This document shows positions 31,601-43,516 of a DNA stretch of 64,000 bases, piece by piece; position 1 is the first letter of the stretch; every line of letters begins with the position of its first letter. The notes beneath the pieces are model-generated. The model worked only from the letters and a program-made list of their open reading frames with translations. It did not search any database and was not told the origin of the DNA. The translations under genes and the position numbers were made by a program. The stretch spans positions 10,416,927 to 10,480,926 of the forward strand of contig OX439127.1 of the NCBI GenBank assembly GCA_949318235.1, read 5' to 3'. Origin of the DNA: Ecdyonurus torrentis. Its lineage: Eukaryota; Arthropoda; Insecta; Ephemeroptera; Heptageniidae.

Positions 31601-34600
31601 ACCACTTTTATTTATTTTAGTAAATTAATATTTTGTTTTGACTATTATCATGTTGCGCATTTACACTTTATTATTATTTTTAATATTATTTTAATATTCT
31701 TATTTGTGGGTAATACTCAGAAAATAGCTTTTCACATCTGCAGGTCTAATATAATTTGTTTTCAATATTTTGACAAAAAAATATAAGCTGCAATTGTTTC
31801 ATTTGATTCGAATTTTAAGTATATATATGCATCAATATCTGAGTAAATTTCATTTCCAAGTGTTTTTTAGGGTAAACAAGATTACCCCAGGCCCAAGGCC
31901 ATGTTTTAATATTCCAAAACATATAATTTATTTTTAAAGAAAGTTTATTTTTAAAATATATAGACGTACGAACACTCAAATACATAGGTTATCAAACAAT
32001 AAACCTGCATAATAACTTTTTTTTTTTTAATGTAAATACATGCGATAACAGATAGGGCCACTTCCAAATCATTATATATAAACTATGAATTAAATTAATC
32101 GTATAATTTTGACAAGATTTTGTTTTCTTATTCTGAGAATGGTTGTAATTAAGATATAATAACACTGTGATATTACGCTAATGTAATTTTGCAGACAGAT
32201 AATCCTTTATATAACCTTTCCTACCCCGTGACCCACCCTGTCCCGGCTTCTCCTATAGAATTTGAAAGGCAAGTTAAATGGTTGGAGCATTATATGATGG
32301 ATTCTATTGGATGCTTCCCTTTGATACGGAAGCTTTCTGTATGTAAAATCTGCACGTAATTGCAATAATAAAGCAGTAATACCACTGTCTGACTGAGATA
32401 ATTTGTTACATCAAATATTACATTTTGAAGTATTAAAAATGTTCTCTTAAAAAAAATAATAATAGGAGTTGAATAAGAACGTACTTTTATTATTCTTTAA
32501 CTATATAATAATCTAATGCAATATTAAAGTGGTGTAAAAAAAAAAAAAAAAAAAAAGTAAAAACGGCGTGGTGTCGATATTATGTAAATTTTAATATAAA
32601 ACATTCCATTTTATGTTGTACTTTATATTAGAAAACTTATTCAAATTAGAATATTTTAATATGCAGTTATAATTAAATTAATTTAAAAGTTTATGCAAAA
32701 ATTCTAAGTGTTATAAAAAGGAGAAAGAAAAGTTAGGCAATTATATGAAATGTGCCAATGACGTTTGACAATTATAAAAGAAAGAGCTAAAAGTTAAATG
32801 ATAAAAAGAACAGTTATAAAGCAAAATGAATATAATGTATATCGCATATTTATATTTGAAAGCGTTCCCTATGTGAAAGGTGTTGAAAATTGCGTGTTTT
32901 TTTTTTTTTTTGGTTTTTTTTTTCAGAGTAAAAAGGGAGAAAACATTTAAAAAATAAACTGCTATATCAATTGTAATATATTGTTGGGAGACAAAGTGAA
33001 AAAAAAATGGTACTACACGTAATGTACATCACTTACTTAGTTGATGTAATTACATCAGAAATATCAAACAAATAATGGTGTACCTAACAAAATTTGAGAT
33101 ACAGGAAGAATAAAATTTATTCGTATTATTACTATTATTATTATTATTTTTTTTTTTAACTTTGTATAATGTTTAACATGAAGAAATCGACTTAATAGCT
33201 CGTCTGAATATTTGTAAAGTGTAAATGCTAAAATGGGTGTATACAATGTATACCCTTGAGTCAAAGTAATCGACTTAAAAGGATTTCAAGTTATAGGGAT
33301 ATAGGAGGTTGTATAGACTTTGAGTTACATATAGGAGAGTTTTGAGGAGTTTTGTTGTTTGTTGACATGGTTACTTGTATGTGCAATCTCTCGTTTCTCT
33401 CATATATAGCTTTATACATTATCTCATACGTTTACAAAATACAGACTTGCAATCAAGTTACTTTCGTTTGTTTGCAATACATAATGTAGTGAATCCCTCC
33501 CGTAAATTCTCTTTCTCTCGCATTCACTTCTGTCCTCTACACCACGGCTTTTGTCTTATATACATTTATTGCATTCCCTTAGCTTATAACTGTGTGTACT
33601 AAAGTCTATGTTAGCTTTTCAAGAGGATCTAAAAGAGAATATGATACATCAACAAGAGGAACTCACTTGATATACAAAGTGAAAATTTTATTAATTAAAA
33701 GGTGTGTATAAATAATTATGAGCAAATAAATAGTCTCTCGCTATATATATTATAGTATTATATAGTTACTATATAATGTATATATAAATACGTGAGAATA
33801 AGCGGGAAAAAAAGATATAGCAACTCGTGGGAAAACAGCTGTGTGGGCCAAAAAGTAAAGCTGGTGAGCAAAAGCGAACAACAAAATGTATATAGAACAT
33901 CTCCACTGTTATACCTACTTCACCTCCGACCCCTCTGTTGTGTTTCTGTTTCCTCTGCCTACTTATTCTTATTCTTTTTTTTTTTTTCTCTCTTTCTCTT
34001 TTCACTTTTTTTTTCTTTTCTTTTTGCCCTTTATGAGAATGCTGTACATATTATGGGTCACAACACCCTCTCTCTCTTTCGCTCGCTTCTTTTACTTCAC
34101 ACACACGTCACACTTCCAACTTCTTTATTCTCTTCATCATCATGCCACTCCCATTATCCATTCTGTCATCTTCCTGTTTGCTGTCATGCATGTCTAGACT
34201 ATACCACCTCACAGCCTCTTTGGTCCACTAAATGTATATCATCATGTAATACTGCCTATAATATTCCTCTTGTATCTCTCCCCTTTCACCAGGTACTATT
34301 GTGGAAGTCTAATCAAATATTCTTGAATACTTATATAATAAAACCGTGTGGTATATTTACATTGTAAAAATTAAATTATCATAAAAAAAGAAACCTTGAA
34401 ATGACTTAAAATTTTTTTTTCTTCTTGTGCATTAAATGAAGCAGTAAGTCGTAAAAGTATAGAGAATGGATATTAAAATAACGATTCAAATATGGTAAGA
34501 CTTCTTTTAGTAAGTTAAAAACCATAAAATCCGATAAGCAAGCCGCAATAATGCGCACGGAATTAACAATGCAACTATATATGAGAAAAGTGTTTCTTTG

Positions 34601-35215
34601 ACTATGTGTATATATACTTAACAATAAAATACTTGTTCCTTTTTATACTTTATATAGCACTTTTTATATTGAAAATTATTATATTTTATGACATGTTCTT
34701 ATTATAAAGACCATTTATGGTTTACACATTTTATGTATAGTACTTATTTTAATAAAGTCTCTTCAAAAAATCATTACTATAGTATTGTTAGATTTTTTAT
34801 ACTCATAAATGTCAAAAAAATTACTTTTACCTTAGTTAAGTTTAAATTTAATATCTTTCTATCTCTTCTTTCTGTAGATAGGGTGAAAAGTTATTCAAGT
34901 ATGAATAATTTATTTTATTATTACTATTTGAATTACTCTACAGTATATATTTATATACTTTTTTTGTACTTCAAATTGTATAGAAAATTATTTTTGTTTC
35001 TTAATAAAAAAATAGGGTTTTCTTTGCATATATTGCAATATACATATTCACAAAAATTATGACAAAAATTGTAAAGTAAATACACATTGATTATTTGTTA
35101 ACTGGAGAATATTCATCAGTCATTATAGATTGATCAAATATCGTCCTCGTGGTTTCCAGAGTACGCGGTAATTTTTATAAGAGGTGCATATTCTAATGCA
35201 CTGTAATGTTTTGTA
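31601..35215. other. AT-rich noncoding DNA around one candidate exon
   Basis: Besides the candidate exon at 32195, the plus-strand 191-codon frame at 33792-34367 is pyrimidine-rich (poly-Phe/Ser/Leu) and treated as chance. Confidence 0.5.
32195..32338 (+). CDS. candidate internal coding exon, 48 codons, unknown protein
   Basis: A 144-bp segment in better-balanced sequence is bounded by an acceptor (TGTAATTTTGCAG|ACAG) and a donor (CTTTCT|GTATGT). It is exactly 48 codons in one frame; the other two forward frames hit stops early. The translation is not low-complexity: it begins TDNPLYNLSYPVTHP, contains FERQVKWLEHYMMDS and ends FPLIRKLS. The open frame runs on from a stop near 32168 to a TAA just past the donor. 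No start codon is needed if it is internal. I do not recognise the family and cannot find partner exons, since long introns would separate them. It could be a chance opening, as frames of about 60 codons are frequent here. Confidence 0.35.
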
Positions 35216-35223
35216 TGTATGTA

Positions 35224-35267
35224 ATGTGTGTGTGTATATATATATATATACATTACATTATGTAATG

Positions 35268-35340
<73 letters not shown>
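35224..35340. repeat. mirror-arranged (GT)n(TA)n - (TA)n(CA)n
   Basis: A (GT)n tract, a (TA)n tract and a core CATTACATTATGTAATG are followed by (TA)n and a longer (CA)n. The arrangement is self-complementary around about 35259. Confidence 0.85.
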
Positions 35341-35346
<6 letters not shown>

Positions 35347-36329
35347 AACAGTTTACCATAACATTTATTATTAAATATTATTATTTTCTTTTTTGGCAAG
35401 CAATTTATTTTAACACCTCACCAAGTTACCTTCCTACAATAAAATCATGATTCATGATACACAATAGACTTTTCAAAGGTATAACTAGTATTTCCCATGA
35501 CCTTTCCTCTATTTATATTACATGGTATATGCTTATAATATAACAATTGATTTTATTTGTTCTGTGTCTGTTTGTCAGAATGTATTCGAGAAACTTTAAT
35601 ATTGAAGATTGCAGCAAAATATTAGAAAAAAAAAAAAAAAAAAGATACAATGAATCTACTTTTGGTAGAATTGTGTGTAACTTATTTAATTTGTGTGTGT
35701 ACTAACAGCAAAATATGAATTAAAGTGCTTCTATTTAACATGCTGGAAATTGTAATATTAAAAGAAATAATAAATATTAGTATAATAAAAAAGCTGTACG
35801 AGTAAATACATTTGCAAACATTATTATTATGTCATTATATACTGTCTTTAAACTACTTGTATAGGTTTATAAGACATCAAAATTAACAAATCTTAAGAAG
35901 AGAGAGAGAGAGAGAGAGAATAATTTTTATCAACTTAATTCTATACTTGAATACTTAAATGAGATAATATATAAACTTAAAATTCTCACCCGGAAAAATA
36001 AATTGAATCTTTTTTCCTTTTGTCATTAGGCTTCCTAATTACAACAAACTTTTTCTTCGTCTTGATTTTTCAAGAGGGTTGTTTGTTTATTCGAATATAA
36101 AGAAAGAAGGAGGAAAAAAAAAAACGTCAGATATCAAATCATGATGCTACATCATTATTAATAAAAGCAGAAAAGGCTATAATATATCTAAGACTTCAAT
36201 AAATATTTTAAATTTCACTTCTCTCGATTAAGCAAGAGAGAGAGAGAAAGAGGAAAAAGGGGGATTTATGAAAATGATATTTCATTAATTTTTTTACTTG
36301 GTTGTTAATAGACTTATTTTATTTCCGGA

Positions 36330-36460
<131 letters not shown>

Positions 36461-37189
36461 ACAACAGTGATCAGTAGAACGTCTTATGAAAATTATACAT
36501 AAATTCTTGTTTGAGTATCATATTTAAAAGAACAAAAGAAAAGTATTTTTTAAGTAAAATAATAATAATAAAGAGGGTTAAAAAAATAATTTGAAGAGGG
36601 GTAAAAAAAAAATACAGGAAGCCCTGTGAGTAAGATTGTGGGATGATGCTGATGAAAGAAGGATGCTTTCTATAGCAGTAAATTATGATAAAACAGAAAA
36701 GAAAGTCAAGCTCAGTTTCTCTTTCTCTCTCTTTCTCTCTCTCTCTTCTTCTTCTTCTTCTTCTTCTGTTTTTCTCGAGTTTCAAGAGAAAGAGAGAGTT
36801 TCTCTCGGGTGCTATATTGCTCGAGACAGATGGAACTAACTTCTTCGTTGTTCACTATATATATATCTACAAAAAGTACAAGAAACTTAAGTTTGCTTTC
36901 GCCCAAAAATTTGCCCAACATTCCTCGATTGCTTTGGAAACAAACTATTTCCTTTATTTTTAGATTCAAATGTAGTGACATAATGTACTAAAATTTTAAG
37001 AAAGGAAAAAAAAAAAAAAAAAAAAAAAAAAGGGTGAAAAGTTAGAAAAGGGTGAAGAATTATTCTTGACATCCATGACATCTTGTAATGAAAACAACAA
37101 ATGATTACGTGAATAATGAAAAGAAAAGCAAAAAACCTCTTTGAAATATCTAATTAATGAAATATATAATCTGAAGGAAAAAACTTCTT

Positions 37190-37204
37190 CTTAATTCTTC
37201 TTCT

Positions 37205-37235
<31 letters not shown>

Positions 37236-37236
37236 T
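37190..37236. repeat. (TTC)n
   Basis: TTC trinucleotide tract of about 40 bp. Confidence 0.9.
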
Positions 37237-38003
37237 TTATTTTTTATTTTTTACATTACTATCATTTTTTGTTAAGTTTTTTTTTTTTTTAATTATACTT
37301 GGAATAAAAAAGTGTGGAAATTTCTTTTTTTTTAAATATAACAAAAAAATTATATAAAACAAATTGTTTTTCCAGAGTTTCTTTTATCATTATTTATTCA
37401 TTATATCACAAAGCTTAAAACAACATGAAAATAAAAGGTGTAAAAATAATCTCCAGAACAATGTCCGATTGTTTTGAAGCCGCCTCGTGGGCGGTGTTAC
37501 GTATAGACTCGTGTCACTCCTAAAACTATACGTTGAGTTGACATTTCATGATATATAAAACCGTGCGTACGTTTGAAAAATAAAGCTTTCTACTGGGTTT
37601 CATTAAAAAAAATGTCATGAGTATTCTGTTTGTGTCAGATTGCAAAGCTACAATGATTAAATTTCAATTTTTTTTTTTTTTTTTTTTTTTTTACTTATGA
37701 ACTTATATGCCTATAAATGACAGGAGTATTTAAAAAAAAAAGTTTTAGAGTTCATTTAGTATCAAGGGAAAAGTATAAAATAAAAGGAGAGATGAAAAGT
37801 TATATATAGTAATTTCATTTCGCCTGTTTCTATATATGCAACCCCTCGAACCTTTGTACATGCTTTATACGTATACAGTAGTCAGAAATAAAATTGTAAA
37901 ATTCAAAAGAAAATGAAAACTTATTTAAACTCATTAATATATAAATAAATTTAAAAAATGTATTACTTATAAAGTCAATTAAAACGTTTACGTAAATGCC
38001 AAT

Positions 38004-38035
<32 letters not shown>

Positions 38036-38038
38036 ACG

Positions 38039-38400
38039 CCGTCCAGGTTAGGACCTAGATGTGGGGGTGGGGTTTAGATCTGGTAAACCCCTTAGCGTAG
38101 CTCGCGTTTACGCATTGGCATTATAGTTTGGGGGACCAAGCTCCAACCCACCTTTAAGTGCCTCGGTTTTTGTGAGCATCCAGCCCGCAAAATAATGTCC
38201 CACCGCGCCCGCAGAAAAATACGTCATCCCAGAGAGGTCAGCAAGAAATTTGTCCTTAATAACATCAATTTAATCCTCAAGATATAAAAAGCTAAATGTG
38301 GCAGGGTGCATACATGTTGGCCACTATAGATTGACCCGGTGCATGCTTGTAAACCTCTCCCACATCAAGATAAATTTGGAGTTTCAAAAAATAAATAATA
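38039..38400 (+). repeat. possible retroposon fragment
   Basis: A 360-bp GC-richer block (GGGGGTGGGGTTTAGATCTG, later GTGAGCATCCAGCCCGC) follows a (CA)n tract and ends in an A/TAA-rich tail near 38380-38410, as SINE or truncated LINE copies often do. No reverse-transcriptase frame or clear pol III boxes were found. Assignment tentative. Confidence 0.3.
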
Positions 38401-38743
38401 ATAATTATAATACTATAAGGGTGAGTCTGAAATGATTGACAAACATCCCACCCTCCATCCACGGGTCATTAAACTATCCAAATTAGGCGTATATAATATC
38501 GTATAACATTTGTCAGGTAAATTCCACCCTTTCAGTTTTGTTTTTCAATCTTTTCGAATACTGTATTATAGTTTCATGCAAAGCGTGTATTGTATACGTA
38601 TATTATACTGTACTACATATATGTATAATATGTAAATAAAGATTTAAGTCAACGATGCTACTTTTTGAATATTGTTTACTGCGTTGTATAAATATGAAAC
38701 AAATAATATAAGAATAAAACTGAATATTTAACTTGAAAAACAA

Positions 38744-38749
38744 TTTATT
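38744..38749 (-). terminator. poly(A) signal of the secreted-protein gene
   Basis: AATAAA on the minus strand lies about 195 bases beyond the TAG at 38944-38946. It is the canonical hexamer at a usual 3' UTR distance. In DNA this AT-rich the motif is common by chance, so its use is only likely. Confidence 0.45.
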
Positions 38750-38943
38750 TCAATTAACGAAACGTAACACATTATACACTTCAAAAACAGTTTAACACAG
38801 AACAAATTAAACTTAATTAAGTTATTATTAAGTTTTTAATAAGTAACATATAATTGCCAACATAGATGTAACATAGACTGAATGATAAAGTTGAATAAAC
38901 GCAAGATTTTTTTCATGTTTTTGTTTTCTATATTATTTGGCAG

Positions 38944-39785
38944 CTAGCCGTTGTTGCACAATCTTTCTCCGCCCGTGTTGCATGCGTTTTCTCGCTGCTC
39001 GCATTTGTTTTCCTGTAAATGTGGATCTGGTGTAGTGCAAGAAACTGTGAACAAATGAGAACAGTACATATTTTATTATCATCGTATAAGTCACCTAAAA
39101 AATAGTAACAATTTTAATAAAAATATTGACAATTGGAGCTCAATAAAACCTCAACATTTTTTTATGTTATTAGATTGTATAACTAAAATATTAAGAACTG
39201 CATGGTTACATATGAGAAATATTCAGTATACAATATATTGCACTGAAAATAAACTTAAATCTATTTCAATAACAAAATTTGCGTGTAAAAGTGTATTAAT
39301 TTATAAAATTAAAGTTATGATACCATACCTTGCAAATTTTTAATCTCCACAAGAAGTCCATAAACATTCTCATTGATTGCCTCTAATTTTAGCAATATAT
39401 CTTTAAACTCATCATAAATGTCAATTGATCCAGGATTTTCTTCAGAATTATTTGCGACTTCTAAAGTTTCTTCTTCTGAGACTGGAGTTTCAGTTGCCTC
39501 TGTATCAGGCACCCTTGTTGCAGAATCTAATTCATTATTTTCAGAACTTTCATTACCAACATAAGTGCAGTGCTTTATTTCAGGTATACTTTCATTATTT
39601 TCAGTCTCAGTTCCTGAAGATGAATCTTCATATTTTTCCTCGTTAGATGTATCATCTATTTCTTGATTATCATCAGTATTGGGTACTTCACCTTCACCAA
39701 ATGGAGAACACTCACACACCCCATGAGAATATGAGGAATTGATAAACAATAAGAACATAATGGTTAACATAAAAAAATATTTCAT
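38944..39785 (-). CDS. secreted acidic protein, two coding exons (uncharacterised)
   Basis: Predicted coding parts are 39785-39329 and 39044-38944, joined across an intron with donor CAAG|GTATGG and acceptor TTTGTTCACAG. The product is about 185 residues. Residues 1-20 form a signal peptide (MKYFF, a hydrophobic LTIMFLLFI core, cleavage near SYS|HG), so the protein is probably secreted. The mature start has a close Cys pair (VCEC). A long Glu/Asp/Ser/Thr/Asn-rich stretch follows, with one further Cys and several N-x-S/T sites. A hydrophobic, heptad-like helix (EFKDILLKLEAINENVYGLL) ends the first coding exon. Read in phase, the last exon adds 33 residues with four Cys and ends in TAG. A longer open frame extends upstream, but it starts at TTG and crosses a probable acceptor (TTATTTTTCAG at about 39815), so the ATG at 39785 is chosen. 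No family is recognised. The acidic, secreted, Cys-poor make-up would fit a salivary, venom or mucin-like protein, but that is a guess. The gene structure is inferred from sequence only. Confidence 0.62.
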
Positions 39786-39814
39786 TTTGATGCTGCTTTT
39801 ATTCTCGTTTCTCT

Positions 39815-40042
39815 CTGAAAAATAATTCAATCAAACGACTTGTTTATAATTTCAGTATTGTTGACAAAATTTAGATCAACTTCCGTAACTGTCACGAACT
39901 GCGAATTTTGAATATAGTTGAAATATAGAATGAAATTTTTCATTGTTGCTATATTTAAAATGTTTGCATATTAGACCTTTCCCAAAAGTCGCTTTTTAGA
40001 AAAGTAAACAAACTTTTACCCCTACATTTGGCGGCCATCTTG
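39815..40042 (-). promoter_or_regulatory. probable 5' UTR exon, first intron and promoter-proximal site
   Basis: Upstream of the secreted-protein gene a good 3' splice site lies at 39815 on the minus strand (pyrimidines then CAG). A donor-like GTAGGG|GTAAAAG occurs at 40020/40019, which would give a 205-bp intron in the 5' UTR. Just upstream, minus-strand CAAGATGGCCGC (40031-40042) resembles the YY1 type of site often found just downstream of start sites in animal promoters. No TATA box was identified. The first exon and start site are inferred, not shown. Confidence 0.3.
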
Positions 40043-40965
40043 ATTTGGGTGCAAAAATGTAAACACAGGATAATTTAACATGTAAACAAATGGGCGATTA
40101 AGGCACTTTTTAAGATCAAATTTTAATTATTTCTAGTAAAATATTGCAAAATTTAACTGCGCTAAAACATTTTGCCCGATCTTGTTTTGAATCGAGCAAT
40201 ATGTCAGAAAAAAGTGGTTTGAAATGAAAAATTTTTCCCGCCTGAAACAAAAGCCATATGAAATTCCGGTGGGCGGAGTTATCACAATAAAAAATCATCA
40301 TTTTTGCAATCTAGACGTGTATTTATGTTATAAAATTAAAGTTAAACATATTATGAAGTCGCTATCACTTTTTACTGCAATTAAATATGTAAAATAGTAC
40401 TATAAATATGTGATTTACGGCAAGTACCTCGGTTTTCTGCAGTGATTCAAAAATAAACAAACTCGCTGCTGCAGAAAAATCGTCATTGATTCACCTGTGA
40501 TCTACAAATACGGGAAGTATTTACATTTTACATAGAGAAATGTTATAAAAAAGGACTATTACTTTGTGTGCTCTTTTGTATTTTCAGATGCAGTGATTTT
40601 ACTAGGCGTAGCAGCTAGATAAGCACTCCGTCATAGAAAAATTGAAGTGTAAACAATGAATATACTAAGGTAAATGAATGAGAGGTTATTTGGTATTTTT
40701 TTGTTTTCTTTTCACTTGGTGTGTCTCTATCAAACTCACACAGTATAAGTGCATACAGTATATATTATGTACATACGCAGGATGATTATTTTAACTTGTC
40801 TATATTCATTGGTAAAGAATAATACGGCGTACACACACCAAACAAAATCGAGTTTTACGTACTGTACAGTACTGTATGTACTCAATGTACATACTGTATA
40901 TGTATGTATGCACTTAGTAAGTTCAGTTAGCATTATGTAATGTGAGCCATCTCTAGCTGTATGTA

Positions 40966-41085
40966 CAGCTCTGGCCAAAAGTTCCCGAACGGGGCAGCGG
41001 CAGCCGCTGCGTTTTCTCATAACGATAGCATTGTGTGGTTGCGGGTTGCCTATGCAAATCGTTTGGGAACTTTTGGCTAGAGCTG
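40966..41085. mobile_element. 120-bp Tc1/mariner-like miniature element
   Basis: The terminal inverted repeats are CAGCTCTGGCCAAAAG and CAGCTCTAGCCAAAAG, continuing into TTCCC. TA flanks both ends (40964-40965, 41086-41087). Ends of the CAG...TGGCCAAAA type with TA duplications are typical of Tc1-like transposons. There is no transposase, so the element is non-autonomous. The core is GC-rich (GCGGCAGCCGCTGC). Confidence 0.75.
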
Positions 41086-41097
41086 TACATATGTATG

Positions 41098-41150
41098 TAC
41101 TACATACATACATACATACATACATACATACATACATACATACATACATG
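41098..41150. repeat. (CATA)n
   Basis: TACA tetranucleotide tract directly after the 120-bp Tc1-like miniature element. Confidence 0.95.
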
Positions 41151-41596
41151 CATGCATAGAACTCTAGGTCTACAGATAGATATAAATTTATGTTAAGTTT
41201 GAAAGGAAATAATGATAGAATAATTCAGCGCTGGTTTTAGAATAAAGTTAAAAGCGTCCCCTAGTTTGTTGACAATCTTTCCTAGCAAACAGATTATAAA
41301 CATAGTGGATAGCTTGTGTCACTAATATACAACTTTTTATCTTGTAGATTAGAGCAGAACGCTATCTTTTTTTTCTTTTTTTTTTCCTCTGAGCTACCAA
41401 GATTTTACCAAACTGTGTGACTCTTCTCTTTATCCTTAAGACCAGTTCTGGTTTATCATATTGTTACTTGCTTTCAAATGTATTATACCTAACCACAATG
41501 GTATATTTTCCTTTATATCTCGAATATGATTTTTTTTTTATTGCTGTATTATTATTATTTTTTTTTATTGTTTCTTTTCATCATAAAACACCTTAA

Positions 41597-41721
41597 GGAG
41601 GTAAGGGGGCGTAGATGGCAGCACGGTACTTAAGGATAGGAAAGCATCAACTGTTATCCAATATGTCTGACTTTTTCTTATGGAAATTTCCCTGTGCTGC
41701 CATCTACGGTCCCTTACCTCC
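41597..41721. mobile_element. 125-bp MITE with TTAA duplications (left arm copy)
   Basis: The ends are inverted repeats starting GGAGGTAAGGG and running to GTAGATGGCAGCAC, with a unique middle. TTAA stands at both flanks (41593-41596, 41722-41725), the target of piggyBac-type elements. An exact mirrored copy sits in the other arm. The family assignment is inferred from the TTAA only. Confidence 0.7.
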
Positions 41722-41842
41722 TTAAACAAAAAACTTGTTTAATGTCATAACAAAACTAAATATCAACATTCATGATTTGGCCGGAGTCATTTATTTTTCT
41801 TGTATTAACTCCATCATGTGTACTGCACTACGCTGAAATGTA

Positions 41843-41917
41843 CAGCTTTGGCCAAAAGTTTGAGAACAATTTATATAAGCAACCCGCTTCACTTTCTTAA
41901 ACAAATGGCCAAAGCTG
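41843..41917. mobile_element. 75-bp Tc1-like miniature element (left arm copy)
   Basis: It begins CAGCTTTGGCCAAAAG, ends TGGCCAAAGCTG and is flanked by TA on both sides. The ends are very close to those of the 120-bp element at 40966. At 75 bp it is close to the minimum of two end repeats. Confidence 0.65.
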
Positions 41918-42429
41918 TACATTAGTGTGCTGTGTCATATTGTACAGTAATGTACACATGACCTTGATAAGAATTTTCACCTTTCAAAAACTTGGCTAAA
42001 TTTGCAATGTTGTTTTTATGGGAAAAACACGCTCTGGATTTAATTGGTAAAATATCTTATCGCAGTCCTGTATACTTACCTTGCACTACATTAATCTGTA
42101 ATGTACTTTTTTTTTGCCTGTAGAACTGAGTTCAGTAACCGCAGGAGGTGACGATGATCCTGAACTTCAGTAGCAGAAGCACACTTAAGACTAGTCACCT
42201 TTTTTTTTCCTGACTTCAGTACCCGCAGGAGGAGACGATGGTCCTGAACTTCACCAGACTGTAACATAATAATTCTAAATAACTGCAGACCAATATCTGA
42301 GGCTGAGTAATCTGAGTACTGTATGGTACGTACTTTACTGTACATGGCAATACAGTACTGTACAGCAAAACACAGTACAGTAGTACATTACGTGTGTAGT
42401 ATATTACAGCACGGTAAAATACAGTATGA

Positions 42430-42497
42430 ATTCATAAATAGCAATATGAACTACTGTGACAAATCGGTCACAGTAGTTCATATTGCTATTTATGAAT
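42430..42497. repeat. perfect 31-bp hairpin inside the left palindrome arm
   Basis: Arms 42430-42460 and 42467-42497 are exact reverse complements around a 6-base loop (AAATCG). The right arm of the large palindrome lacks this block: there GGTAA and TTACC are separated only by a few bases. It is therefore an insertion in the left arm or a deletion from the right. Confidence 0.85.
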
Positions 42498-42575
42498 GCA
42501 CATTTTACTTACCGTGCTGTAATAAATATATTACATTTGATTGCTTTGCACTGTTTTTTGCTGTACATTACAGTA

Positions 42576-42578
<3 letters not shown>

Positions 42579-42643
<65 letters not shown>

Positions 42644-42743
42644 ATTTGTATTATAGCAATACAGTAATGATTTATAAGGCAAAAATCTATCATTTGTATT
42701 GCTGTAAGACAAATCTCTTCTCTCTCTCTCTCTCTCTCTCTCT
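42579..42743. repeat. central (GA)n ... (CT)n of the palindrome
   Basis: A GA tract of about 60 bases on the left faces a CT tract of about 26 bases on the right, around the short loop of the palindrome. The unequal lengths explain the 36-base shift of the mirror axis. Confidence 0.85.
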
Positions 42744-43320
42744 TAGTACTGTAATGTACAGCAAAAAACAGTACAAAGCAATCAAATGTAATATATTTAT
42801 TACAGCACGGTAAGTAACTTTACCGTGCTGTAATATACTACACACGTAATGTACTACCGTACTGTGTTTTGCTGTACAGTACTGTATTGCCATGTACAGT
42901 AAAGTACGTACCATACAGTACTCAGATTACTCAGCCTCAGATATTGGTCTGCAGTTATTTAGAATTATTATGTTACAGTCTGGTGAAGTTCAGGACCATC
43001 GTCTCCTCCTGCGGGTACTAAAGTCAGGAAAAAAAAAGGTGAATAGTCTTAAGTGTGCTTCTGCTACTGAAGTTCAGGATCATCGTCTCCTCCTGCGGTT
43101 ACTGAAGTCAGTTCTACAGGCAAAAAAAAAAGTACATTACAGTATAATGTAGTGCAAGGTAAGTATACAGGACTGCGATAAGATATTTTACCAATTAAAT
43201 CCAGAGCGTGTTTTTCCCATAAAAACAACATTGCAAATTTAGCCAAGTTTTTGAAAGGTGAAAATTCTTATCAAGGTCATGTGTACATTACTGTACAATA
43301 TGACACAGCACATTAATGTA

Positions 43321-43395
43321 CAGCTTTGGCCATTTGTTTAAGAAAGTGAAGCGGGTTGCTTATATAAATTGTTCTCAAACTTTTGGCCAAAGCTG
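43321..43395. mobile_element. 75-bp Tc1-like miniature element (right arm copy)
   Basis: Mirror image of 41843-41917 in the other palindrome arm, with TA on both sides. Confidence 0.65.
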
Positions 43396-43516
43396 TACAT
43401 TTCAGCGTAGTGCAGTACACATGATGGAGTTAATACAAGAAAAATAAATGACTCCGGCCAAATCATGAATGTTGATATTTAGTTTTGTTATGACATTAAA
43501 CAAGTTTTTTGTTTAA

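Noticed and set aside
33300..33330. GGAGGTTGTATAG resembling part of let-7
   Set aside because: The seed region does not match and no precursor hairpin is seen.
33792..34367. 191-codon plus-strand frame
   Set aside because: Pyrimidine-rich sequence gives poly-Phe/Ser/Leu; the overlapping frame is also open; no splice or start support.
39786..39830. N-terminal extension of the secreted protein by 15 residues
   Set aside because: It would start at TTG, crosses a probable splice acceptor and would bury the signal peptide; the ATG at 39785 fits better.
42091..43152. Two near-identical frames on opposite strands (84 and 86 codons)
   Set aside because: Mirror images created by the palindrome. 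No homology recognised, and the frame contains an internal duplication of a noncoding-looking motif (CCGCAGGAGG...GACGATG).
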